A DNA stretch of 64,000 bases, taken from NCBI RefSeq assembly GCF_900636965.1, contig NZ_LR134331.1:1736001-1800000 (forward strand). The letters run 5' to 3'. Numbering within the stretch: position 1 is the first letter of the stretch; each line of letters begins with the position of its first letter. Origin of the DNA: Lacticaseibacillus rhamnosus. Its GTDB lineage: Bacteria; Bacillota; Bacilli; Lactobacillales; Lactobacillaceae. Both the position numbers and the translations under genes were made by a program. This document shows positions 54,707 through 63,152 of the stretch, piece by piece. The notes beneath the pieces were generated by a model. That model had not been told where the DNA came from. It did not search any database and worked only from the letters and a program-made list of their open reading frames with translations.

Positions 54707-54872
54707 GATTGCTGCACCTCACTTTAGTCACGGAACCCTGACTTTTGTGGTTCATCACATGACCACTTACTACATTATAGCAGATTTCGTACTTCACGGC
54801 ATTCTACCGCACGTACCTGTTATGATCAAGTCGCAAGCTTTGAAATCTTAAAATCGCACTCATTTTGTACGC

Positions 54873-54919
54873 AAAAAGAACTGCCTCGGCGATCCATTGT
54901 GCCAAGGCAGTTCTTTTTT
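54873..54919 (-). terminator. Terminator of spx
   Basis: AAGAACTGCCTTGGC / GCCGAGGCAGTTCTT with ten-base loop and T-run. Confidence 0.88.
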
Positions 54920-54987
54920 CCTTCCCCACTTGAGCAACAAAAGCGCTCATCAAGCAAGTGTTTGTAAAAATGTCAGTAATTTAATCA

Positions 54988-55386
54988 TTAAAATCCAGCC
55001 AATAATTGCGCCTGTTGCAATTCCAAAGTCCGAACAGATCGTGGCAAGAAGCGGCGGATTTCATCCTCGTTATAGCCAACCTGAAGGCGTTTGTCATCCA
55101 TCATGATCGGTCGCCGTAACAGACCTGGATATTTCGCCACTAACTTAATCAGAGTACCCGTTGACAGTTCATCAATATTAACGCCGAGCTCCTGGAAGAT
55201 CTTTGAACGTGTTGAAATAATTTCTTCAGTTCCTTCTTCGGTCATCATCAATAACCGTTTGATTTCATCAACATTCAATGGATCAGAAAAAATATTTCGT
55301 TCTTGGAATGGAATCTTATTTTCCTTTAACCAGGCGCGCGCCTTCCGACAAGATGTGCAACTTGGGGATGTATATAAAATAACCAT
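54988..55386 (-). CDS. spx: Spx-family redox regulator
   Basis: 132 residues, ArsC-like fold. Redox switch CTSC at 10-13 and the RRPIMMD motif near 92. Binds the RNA polymerase alpha CTD and activates thiol-stress genes. Cytoplasmic; regulated by proteolysis. Neighbouring mecA is a conserved pairing. Confidence 0.96.
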   Translation of the reverse strand: MVILYTSPSCTSCRKARAWLKENKIPFQERNIFSDPLNVDEIKRLLMMTEEGTEEIISTRSKIFQELGVNIDELSTGTLIKLVAKYPGLLRRPIMMDDKRLQVGYNEDEIRRFLPRSVRTLELQQAQLLAGF

Positions 55387-55636
55387 GAGCGCTCGCTCCT
55401 TTTCTTTGACGAGGTATCTTTCTCAACTACAGGTATAGTATACGAGATTGCCTCAAAGCGGCGCAATCACATTTAGAAAAATAATTTTCCAAATGATGAA
55501 AATTCTGCGTTCAAAGTCTTGATATTGCGCGATCTATCAACGTCTTTATAAGTTTAATTGTAATAAATACCCCAAGTTATAATAACTAAATTTTTAACAT
55601 TTTCCTCTCATTTTAAACGATCAGTTATCATCACTA

Positions 55637-56374
55637 TCAGACATTAATTGTCAAGTCATCCCCGGCAACGTCAATTGGTATACCACCCGCTACTGCTTGT
55701 GCCTGATCCTTCAAAGTGACAAGATCTAGCTGTTGGGGCAAATGCGTTAAGAGTAAACGCTTCACCTGCGCTTCTTTTGCTAACGTTCCGGCTTCTGGAG
55801 CGGTCAAATGCCATCGTGGCGCTGGTTGATCGGCAAGGAAATTGGTATCTGCCATCAACAGGTCAGCGTGCTTAGCAAAGGGAACCAATCCAGAAAAATA
55901 GCGCGTATCACTCGTATTCACAAGTACTTTGTTGGTGCCTTCTTCTTTAATCCGTACCGCAAACGCCGGGACCGGATGCTGTGTCTCCAGGAAGGTTAAC
56001 GTAAGCGGCCCTAAATGTAAGGTGCTGTCTCCGGTATAACCGATCCCTTGCGTAAACGAACCAAACGTTAAGCTCCCAAAGTTCAAAGGATCCTTTGTGT
56101 GCCCGTAAATTGGCAATGGCGACACTTTTTTGTTCCCCTTGCGCAGTTGATAGAAGTACTGCAAAACGCCGACATCCGCCGTATGATCATGATGATAGTG
56201 CGTCAACAAAACCGCGTCCAATTGCAATGGGTCAAAAACCTTTTCCAATGCCAGCAAACCGCCACTACCTAAATCCATCAGTAAGTGATAGTCGCCACTT
56301 TCAATTAAATAAGTACTCGTTGCATGTCCGGCATCCGGATAGCCGCCGAGATAACCTAAAACTGTTAATTTCAT
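55637..56374 (-). CDS. MBL-fold metallo-hydrolase (YhfI-like)
   Basis: 245 residues. Metallo-beta-lactamase core with TSTYLIESGDY, metal motif THYHHDHTADVG (HxHxDH), DTNFLAD and a late LLLTHLPQ. Resembles YhfI and RNase Z-type small hydrolases. Substrate unknown. Confidence 0.9.
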   Translation of the reverse strand: MKLTVLGYLGGYPDAGHATSTYLIESGDYHLLMDLGSGGLLALEKVFDPLQLDAVLLTHYHHDHTADVGVLQYFYQLRKGNKKVSPLPIYGHTKDPLNFGSLTFGSFTQGIGYTGDSTLHLGPLTLTFLETQHPVPAFAVRIKEEGTNKVLVNTSDTRYFSGLVPFAKHADLLMADTNFLADQPAPRWHLTAPEAGTLAKEAQVKRLLLTHLPQQLDLVTLKDQAQAVAGGIPIDVAGDDLTINV

Positions 56375-56442
56375 TTAGTTTTTCCTCCCTTTCAAAGTGA
56401 AATGCCGCCAAGAAGTTTATAATAAAAGTGGAGGTGGTCGTT

Positions 56443-56946
56443 ATGTCCACAATACAAACGGTTTTCGGCAGCAAGTCTTTTCTGACTAAATTGCTTGATG
56501 AACGCCATGATCCGCAACTAAAACTCTTGAAACCAGCACAAAGCGGTCTAGACTATATGATTTTCGATCCCAGCGGTCAAGCCACATTCAGTGCTCCCCT
56601 ACGCTATGAAATTTTAGCTAGCCTAGGGAAAACCGAGCAAAGCGGCTATGTGCATTTCATGTACTTTAACCTTGATACGGATGACGTCAAAGTCTTCTTA
56701 TCCAAAATTAAACAACTGATCGATAATCATGATATTTTGTTGGGCGAAAATCATATTTTACTAGCGCAGGAAGCCAAACATCCGGACAATTTCCTGGTGA
56801 TGTCAGTCTGGCAAACGAGCAATGACTATTACGAATTCAAGAATACGCCGGCACTCGCATCAGTCAAGGAATTCATTCGCCGTGCTGCCTCTGCCAATGG
56901 TTTTCATGAGGCCGGTTATACCGTGATCGACCCGCACAAAAAGTGA
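56443..56946 (+). CDS. Antibiotic-biosynthesis-monooxygenase-type protein
   Basis: 167 residues. The C-terminal ~100 residues have an ABM/dimeric alpha-beta barrel pattern (LLGENHILLAQEAKHPDNFLVMSVW and DYYEFKNTPAL), like HmoB-type proteins; the N-terminal part is family specific. GGAGGTGG upstream supports the ATG at 56443. Whether it binds heme is not determinable: no clear Asn-His pair was identified. Confidence 0.72.
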   Translation: MSTIQTVFGSKSFLTKLLDERHDPQLKLLKPAQSGLDYMIFDPSGQATFSAPLRYEILASLGKTEQSGYVHFMYFNLDTDDVKVFLSKIKQLIDNHDILLGENHILLAQEAKHPDNFLVMSVWQTSNDYYEFKNTPALASVKEFIRRAASANGFHEAGYTVIDPHKK

Positions 56947-57119
56947 CAGTGTCAACCGCCAAATCATTTTCGTAGCGGTTGCTGCGTTTGATGGAATGAA
57001 AAATTTAAACCCGCACCAAGCTACTCGACACCAGAAGTTTGCCACCAAGATTCAGCGTCCGGCTTTACAGACTGGGTTTTGGCGATTCAAACATGCTGGT
57101 GTTTTTCCATGCCAGAAAT

Positions 57120-59195
57120 TCATTCAGTTCGCCACCGCCCAATCGGTAAATCGATCATGCGAACCATCACATGAACGGTTGCTTCGTAAAAGAGCCAATC
57201 AAATGCTGCGTAAATGCCAATCATGACGCCTAAATAGCGCGAGGGTGGATTATCAAGATAATTGGTCATCACACTAATGACACATAAGGCGATCAGAATA
57301 CCGCAGATGAGCGGAACAGCAAAAATAACTGCAGCCTGGCGATAAAGCGTGACCCGAATCTGATGAGGATCCATCCCTAACTGTTTCAGAATCTGAAAAT
57401 GGCGAATTTCCTGCCGCACCGCGATCACTTGATTCAACAACAAGATGCTTCCGGTTGCCACGACGAATACACCGCTAAGCAATAAGATCAAAAATAGTAA
57501 GAACCCATATAAGGTACTGACGAAATTCTGCTCGGCCGCCTGAAGACCAATGGGGTTGCGCCAATATACCATGTTGGTGCTCGCTCGATCCGTCACCGTT
57601 AAATCATCGCCTTCACGCTGTTGTATGCCAATATTAACAAACTCTTCCAGATTCTTACTGTTGCCCAAATGCTGCAGCAAGGTAAGTGCGCGTTTGGCAG
57701 CTTTTGTTTTTGGCAATTTAGCCATATACAAGCGATCCGGCGTTCCATTCAACATATCAAAGGTTCGATTGGTCACCAACAGACCACGGTCAAAATAATT
57801 ATTGCTTCCGGTTGGAAAAAGATTGGTCGTCTGCGTCAGACGTAACGATGTATCACTGCCAGGCAGGATAATGGCGCGGTTCGGATTACGTCTGGCGCCA
57901 ACTGGCCGAAAGCCGCTTCTGGTCGGAAGCATCAACTTAGCCTCTTGTGAATGCAACCGAATCGGTCCTAATTCCCGTTGAATCTTAGCCGCGCGCTGGT
58001 AATCACGTAACGCAACCACATTATAGACCCCCGGCTGTTTACGCACTTCACCAATCTGATTACGGAGACGAATTTCAGCATAAACCAGCTTTGAAGGAAT
58101 CGTCATCGCCTGCTTCGGTTTGACTTTTGCCTGTTTCAAAATATCGGTCACATTATCAACACCGACACCTGATGCGACTATGGTTGTCGGAATCTCACGT
58201 AAAACCAAATCCTGATTATATTGAAAAAGCATGACTGAACTACCTAGCATGGTAATGGTGATCGCACACAGCAACGTGGTTAACCACAACGAATGAGCAT
58301 TCCCCTGCAGGCGCTTAATAATCAGATGTCGGGAAATACCGCTCGCATTATGGGTTTGCATCTCGTGCCGTTTTTGATACCAGGCTACCAGTCCCGGCAG
58401 GAAATAAGCAAAAACCAAAAACAACCCGAGCAATAAGGCGCCGATCACCAACAATAAAAAGAGTGGTAACACAATCGGTCCCGGAAGCCAGGAGAGTATG
58501 CGCATCAAGCGACCGCCAATTGGAAGCAAACGCAACATCGTCAACAAACTGCCGACCAACAACAAAAAGCCAAAAATACCGACCCAGAAGCGCCAGCGGG
58601 TTTGCGGTTTTGGTGGTGCCGGGACATCTTGCTGGCGAATAAACTGGCGTAACGGACTGCGAACATAAATCGCATTGATCGCACCGACTAAAAGATAAAC
58701 AACTCCCATCAACGTCAAGACGTCCATTAATGCGGACAAAGAAAACATAAAGCCGATGGGTGTGTGCAATGCCATTAACCGGATCAACACCATCCCTAGC
58801 AATGGCGATAAAATCAAGCCAAGCAAAGCCCCGACAAACAGGCCCACTATGCCGATCATCACACTTTCAAGAAAGACAATCAGCCCAAGTTTGGCGCCTG
58901 ATAATCCTAAAAGACGGTATAAGCCAATTTCCTGATCACGCCGGCCAATTAACAGACTATTCAAATAAAGCAGGAAACTGATTGAAAAAAGTGCCAACAC
59001 CATCATGACAATCATCAACAGGCTCGGCACAATATCCAAGCTACCAAGTCGCTTACTGGCATCACTTAAAATTAACCGATTATTGGCAACTGCACCGATC
59101 GCGTACATAATCGCACTAATCAAGGCAGCAATCAGTATCTGTAGGCCGTCCTCGTGCCGATGCCGAATCAGATTCGTTTTAATCTGTTCCCACAC
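57120..59195 (-). CDS. BceB-type ABC transporter permease
   Basis: 691 residues, FtsX fold with ten hydrophobic segments and a large extracellular domain of about 200 residues between helices seven and eight (about residues 315-515), the hallmark of BceB-type peptide-antibiotic sensors/exporters. GTG at 59195 is chosen because GGGGGAGG lies six bases upstream; the longer frame lies inside the ATPase gene. It overlaps the ATPase gene by 17 bases. With the adjacent two-component genes it should sense and detoxify bacitracin-like or other cell-wall-targeting peptides. Confidence 0.9.
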   Translation of the reverse strand: MWEQIKTNLIRHRHEDGLQILIAALISAIMYAIGAVANNRLILSDASKRLGSLDIVPSLLMIVMMVLALFSISFLLYLNSLLIGRRDQEIGLYRLLGLSGAKLGLIVFLESVMIGIVGLFVGALLGLILSPLLGMVLIRLMALHTPIGFMFSLSALMDVLTLMGVVYLLVGAINAIYVRSPLRQFIRQQDVPAPPKPQTRWRFWVGIFGFLLLVGSLLTMLRLLPIGGRLMRILSWLPGPIVLPLFLLLVIGALLLGLFLVFAYFLPGLVAWYQKRHEMQTHNASGISRHLIIKRLQGNAHSLWLTTLLCAITITMLGSSVMLFQYNQDLVLREIPTTIVASGVGVDNVTDILKQAKVKPKQAMTIPSKLVYAEIRLRNQIGEVRKQPGVYNVVALRDYQRAAKIQRELGPIRLHSQEAKLMLPTRSGFRPVGARRNPNRAIILPGSDTSLRLTQTTNLFPTGSNNYFDRGLLVTNRTFDMLNGTPDRLYMAKLPKTKAAKRALTLLQHLGNSKNLEEFVNIGIQQREGDDLTVTDRASTNMVYWRNPIGLQAAEQNFVSTLYGFLLFLILLLSGVFVVATGSILLLNQVIAVRQEIRHFQILKQLGMDPHQIRVTLYRQAAVIFAVPLICGILIALCVISVMTNYLDNPPSRYLGVMIGIYAAFDWLFYEATVHVMVRMIDLPIGRWRTE

Positions 59196-59949
59196 GTGAA
59201 TGGCCTCCCCCACTAACGGTCGCTTCCATATCAATGATGCGATCAAAAAATTGTTCTCGCGACTTGCCACGGGTTACTTCGGCAAAAAAGGCACCATCTT
59301 TAATAAAAATAATCCGGCTCGCAAAACTAGCCGTAAATGGATCATGCGTGACCATTAAAATAGTCGTTTTCTCTTGCTGATTCAACTGGCGTAAATAACG
59401 CAAAAATTCTGTTGCTGCCAGCGAATCAAGGCTGCCAGTCGGCTCATCGGCTAGCAACAGACTGGGTTGTGTAATCACGGCACGCGCTGCTGCTACCCGT
59501 TGCCGCTGCCCCATACTAAGCTCACCCGGAAAAGCGTTCAACAAAGCATCCAGATTAAGGTGTTTTGACACCATTTGTAACCGTTCGGCCCGGTCAGGCT
59601 GCACATGATGTTGCAACGTCAGTGGTAATAAGACATTTTGGGCAACCGTCATATCATCTAGTAAATTAAAGTCTTGAAAAACAAAACCAAGGTGATCACG
59701 GCGAAACTTAGCTTGCTGCCGTTCATTAAGCGCCTCTAGATCATGGCCGGCAATCCTAACCTTCCCCGTACTTGGCGTTTCAATAGTTGCCAAAATGTTC
59801 AAAAGGGTTGATTTTCCCGCACCACTAGGACCCATGATGCCAATAAACTCACCTGCCTTAACCTGAAAGCTAAGATCGTTTAAGGCCCGAACCCGATCGT
59901 GGCGCTGGCCGAAAATCTTACTTAAATTAGATACTTCCAAAATTGCCAT
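59179..59949 (-). CDS. BceA-type ABC transporter ATPase
   Basis: 256 residues. Walker A GPSGAGKST, Q-loop FQDFNLLDDM, signature LSMGQRQR, Walker B LLLADEPTGSLD, switch His in MVTHDPF. MacB/BceA subfamily. Start supported by AGGTAAG-like site before the ATG. Forms the exporter with the downstream permease. Confidence 0.95.
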   Translation of the reverse strand: MAILEVSNLSKIFGQRHDRVRALNDLSFQVKAGEFIGIMGPSGAGKSTLLNILATIETPSTGKVRIAGHDLEALNERQQAKFRRDHLGFVFQDFNLLDDMTVAQNVLLPLTLQHHVQPDRAERLQMVSKHLNLDALLNAFPGELSMGQRQRVAAARAVITQPSLLLADEPTGSLDSLAATEFLRYLRQLNQQEKTTILMVTHDPFTASFASRIIFIKDGAFFAEVTRGKSREQFFDRIIDMEATVSGGGHSRVGTD

Positions 59950-60070
59950 GGGCTTACCTCCGTCATCATCATACCAAAAACCGCCACATTCAACATGCCA
60001 GTGCGACCTTCAAATGTTCTAAACGGGAAGGATTAAAGACATCAGAAAAAGTTTCGATAACGTTTCACCA

Positions 60071-60357
60071 TAATACGCTCGCCGGCGCAGGGATCTGCGT
60101 GTAAGGACCTTGGGCGCAATAGCCAAGGCCACTTATGTTCTGTCTTACGCCCATAACGCGCTCCCCGGCGCAGAAGTCTGCGTGTAAGGACCTTGGGCGC
60201 AATGGCCAAGGCCACTTATGTTCTAACTTACGTCCATAACGCGCTCCCCGGCGCAGAAGTCTGCGTGTAAGGACCTTAAGCGCAATGGCCCAAGCCCGGC
60301 CATCACGCTTAAGGCCACTTACACTCCGACTTCTAAGCGCGCCGGCTCGCGCTCACT
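60071..60357. repeat. Palindromic repeat family, cluster E (three copies)
   Basis: Copies at about 60073-60150 and 60152-60232 are shortened: the CCTTGGGCGCAAT(A/G)GCCAAGG stem is kept but the outer arm ends in TTATGTTCT. The copy at 60235-60357 is full length with AGAAGTC/GACTTCT and CCTTAAGCG/CGCTTAAGG. The cluster lies between divergent bceA and bceR genes. 59950-60070 shows no gene. Confidence 0.9.
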
Positions 60358-60362
60358 TTTGT

Positions 60363-60391
60363 TTGTGTCTCGGCCACAAAACTTGTACGAT
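60363..60391 (+). promoter_or_regulatory. Possible promoter of the response regulator gene
   Basis: TTGTGT, 17-base spacer, TACGAT at 60386. Matches are moderate. It starts six bases after the repeat cluster. Confidence 0.4.
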
Positions 60392-60415
60392 AAGTTCAGG
60401 AATGGAGTTGGTCGC

Positions 60416-61090
60416 GTGTTTAAAATCATGATTGTAGAAGATGATCAGACAATTAGCGGTCTTATCGCTGACAACCTCAAGAAGTGGCAGTTTGAGCCTG
60501 TCGTTGTGACTGATTTTAACGCTGTCTTCGATGATTTTCTGCAGGAAAAACCACATTTAGTCTTATTAGATATCAATTTGCCGGTTTTTGACGGCTATTA
60601 TTGGGTCCAAAAGATTCGTGAAGTCTCAAAGGTGCCGGTTATTTTCATCTCAAGTCGCAACACCAATATGGATATGGTGATGGCAATGAACATGGGTGCA
60701 GACGACTTTTTGAATAAACCTTTCGCGATGGAAGTCCTCATCGCAAAAATCAATGCGCTGTTGCGGCGAACTTATAATTATGCCGATCAAGGAACCGATG
60801 TCCTTGAACACAATGGACTCATGCTGAATCTAAAAAACGGCATGGCCCAAATTGGCGAAAAGGAAATCAATCTGTCGAAGAACGAATATAAATTACTTCA
60901 AATTCTGATGCGGCAACATGGCCAAATTGTCAGCCGGTCAAGACTTTTGCGCGACCTCTGGCAAGATGAACGCTTTGTGGACGATAACACGCTCACGGTC
61001 AACGTTAACCGCTTGCGTAAAAAAATCGAAGAAGCAGGATTGAAAGATTATATTCAGACTAAAGTCGGGCAAGGCTATATCGTTCCCTAG
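60416..61090 (+). CDS. BceR-type response regulator
   Basis: 224 residues, OmpR family. Receiver with IVEDDQ, phosphorylation Asp in LVLLDINLP (about residue 50) and Lys in FLNKPF, then a winged-helix DNA-binding domain ending VNRLRKKIEEAGLKDYI. GTG at 60416 has GGAG eight bases upstream. Nine bases before the kinase gene. Expected to activate the divergent exporter genes. Confidence 0.92.
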   Translation: MFKIMIVEDDQTISGLIADNLKKWQFEPVVVTDFNAVFDDFLQEKPHLVLLDINLPVFDGYYWVQKIREVSKVPVIFISSRNTNMDMVMAMNMGADDFLNKPFAMEVLIAKINALLRRTYNYADQGTDVLEHNGLMLNLKNGMAQIGEKEINLSKNEYKLLQILMRQHGQIVSRSRLLRDLWQDERFVDDNTLTVNVNRLRKKIEEAGLKDYIQTKVGQGYIVP

Positions 61091-61099
61091 GAGGCAGCC

Positions 61100-62203
61100 A
61101 TGCGTTTTCGCGATTATTTTAAAGACCATATTTGGGCGATTGGCGGCTATATTTTATGCGTCGGTTTAGCTGCCATCATCGTTTGGCTGGATCCGCAACA
61201 CCGCGTTAAATTGGCAACGGTCTGGTATGCGGTCTTACTCGTCACGTTGGTTGCAAGTGCCTTCTTTATCGCCCATTTTGTCCGTATTCGCCAGTTTGCT
61301 GCTCGCTTGCAGGCGCGCCAGAATGCTGAAGATGCTGCTTTGGATTGGCCGCTACCAGGGGGTCAATCCGGACTGGAACAGGTTGTCTCGGATACTTACA
61401 ACAAAATTCTGACCTTGCATCGGCAACAAATTACCGCGCTTTTGGCTCAACATCAAGACCAAAAAGATTTCATTGACTCGTGGGTACATGAAATTAAAGT
61501 ACCGTTGGCCGCGGTTTCATTGCTTGCCGAAAGTTTTGAGGGCCAAGTTCCCGATGACAAGCTGGATAACCTCAATTTACAACTGGATCAAATCGAGTTT
61601 TATGTTGAGCAGGTCTTATACTATTCCCGACTTGACAGCTTTTCGAAAGATTACTTGCTGCATAATACGCAATTGAAACCGCTGATTAATGACGTTGTTG
61701 CCAATCAACGTAATGGCTTCATTAACAAACGTTTGTCATTTAAACTGAACGGCGATGACCAAACCGTCTTAACGGACAACAAATGGCTACGGTTTATTTT
61801 GGCACAGCTCATTTCCAATGCAGTCAAGTATACCCCAGAAGGTGGGCGCATCCAGGCAACCATTCGCGACACCGGCAAGGAAACCCAGCTGATGATCATC
61901 GACAACGGCATCGGCATCCCTAAAGACGAGCAACATCGCGTTTTTGAAAAAGGCTTTACCGGCAGCAATGGACGCCTGTCAAATCATAAATCGACTGGTT
62001 TGGGATTATTCTTAGCAGAAAAGTTGGCCGAAAAGTTAGGGCATCACTTAACGTTGACGTCCGTGATCAATCAAGGCACAACGGTCACCATTCATTTTCC
62101 ATATGTCAGCTATTACAATGATGCTGGTCAAACCGTTGAACATCCCAAAAAGGCACTTCATCAAACAACAGATACATCTGATTCATCCAACCAAAATGAG
62201 TAG
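61100..62203 (+). CDS. BceS-type intramembrane-sensing histidine kinase
   Basis: 367 residues. Two membrane helices (about 12-33 and 43-64) with a loop of only about ten residues, so it has no extracellular sensor and depends on the transporter for input. HisKA His in SWVHEIKVPLAA (about 138), N-box LAQLISNAVKYTPEGG, G1 IIDNGIGIP and G2 STGLGLFLAEKL. AGGAGG precedes the ATG. A terminator follows. Confidence 0.93.
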   Translation: MRFRDYFKDHIWAIGGYILCVGLAAIIVWLDPQHRVKLATVWYAVLLVTLVASAFFIAHFVRIRQFAARLQARQNAEDAALDWPLPGGQSGLEQVVSDTYNKILTLHRQQITALLAQHQDQKDFIDSWVHEIKVPLAAVSLLAESFEGQVPDDKLDNLNLQLDQIEFYVEQVLYYSRLDSFSKDYLLHNTQLKPLINDVVANQRNGFINKRLSFKLNGDDQTVLTDNKWLRFILAQLISNAVKYTPEGGRIQATIRDTGKETQLMIIDNGIGIPKDEQHRVFEKGFTGSNGRLSNHKSTGLGLFLAEKLAEKLGHHLTLTSVINQGTTVTIHFPYVSYYNDAGQTVEHPKKALHQTTDTSDSSNQNE

Positions 62204-62224
62204 GACATCTTCTTTAACGATAAA

Positions 62225-62281
62225 GCGAGTAGCTAAGCACACGACCGTCATTGTTGTCTTGTGGCTAGCTACTCGCTTTTT
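62225..62281 (+). terminator. Terminator of the two-component operon
   Basis: GCGAGTAGCTA pairs with TAGCTACTCGC, with inner complementarity, then six T. Confidence 0.88.
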
Positions 62282-62353
62282 TATCTGTCTATATTTTGTT
62301 TGCAGCAAAGAACCCAACCACCAGCGGCGGCGACTTTAATTGGGGTCAAACTA

Positions 62354-62935
62354 TTATCGAATGAGGTTTTTCCAAAGCTTGATCTCACCCGCCGCCTGGG
62401 TTGCCGGTACATCAATAATCCGTTGGTTGGAGCTGCCGCGAAATTGCAGTGTTAAGTCTTTTTTTGCCAATAGGAAACGCCCATCCACCAATATATCGAT
62501 GAGGCTCAGTAACGTTAACTTGTCTTCGGAATCCTGCATGAGTTCTTCGTAAGTGTAACCGCTCCAACTCCAGATATCCTTATCATGCCCAAACTCTTGG
62601 CGAATCCGGCGGCAAAGACGAATGCAGACCTGAGTATTCAAGAAAGGTTCGCCGCCTAGCAAGGTCAAGCCTTGAACATATGACTGACCCAGATCCGCAA
62701 TAATCCGATCTTCCAGTTCCTGAGTGTATGGCTGACCATACCGAAAATTCTGGGCAACACGATTGTAACAACCCGGGCAGGCAAAGCGACAGCCCGAGAC
62801 ATATAAACTACACCGAACCCCTTCCCCATCAACAAAATTAAACGGCTTGTAATCAGCAATTCGTTGTTGTGAAAGTTCACTGGCAAGCCATTCTTTCGGT
62901 TGCGGATTCTGCGGTAAACGAGCTGTGGTCATCAT
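62354..62935 (-). CDS. nrdG: Anaerobic ribonucleotide reductase activating protein
   Basis: 193 residues, radical SAM. Iron-sulfur motif CRFACPGC near residue 49 (CxxxCxxC), GGEPFLN and WSGYTYEELM. Generates the glycyl radical on NrdD. AAAGGC lies upstream of the tandem ATGs. The expected nrdD partner is not adjacent: the upstream neighbour is a P-type ATPase. Confidence 0.93.
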   Translation of the reverse strand: MMTTARLPQNPQPKEWLASELSQQRIADYKPFNFVDGEGVRCSLYVSGCRFACPGCYNRVAQNFRYGQPYTQELEDRIIADLGQSYVQGLTLLGGEPFLNTQVCIRLCRRIRQEFGHDKDIWSWSGYTYEELMQDSEDKLTLLSLIDILVDGRFLLAKKDLTLQFRGSSNQRIIDVPATQAAGEIKLWKNLIR

Positions 62936-63087
62936 AAGATCTGCCTTTCTTAACAGGTTGCGTTAGTCACGTTAAAGCGCAACCGTGCGTGTTCTTGATT
63001 CAATCAACGCTTCAAAAATGAACGCCAACGAATAAGTCTTTTTCATCGTATCATCTTTTGACCACAAGATGTAGTATCGATTGTACA

Positions 63088-63131
63088 CAAAATACCGGCC
63101 TATTATCTATATCTTGATAGTAGGCCGGTAT
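63088..63131 (-). terminator. Terminator of the P-type ATPase gene
   Basis: ATACCGGCCTA-TATC stem pairs with GATA-TAGGCCGGTAT and is followed by TTTTG on the minus strand, shortly after the stop at 63153. The rest of 62936-63087 is the nrdG upstream region. Confidence 0.85.
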
Positions 63132-63152
63132 GGATGCTGTTTTTAAATACGA

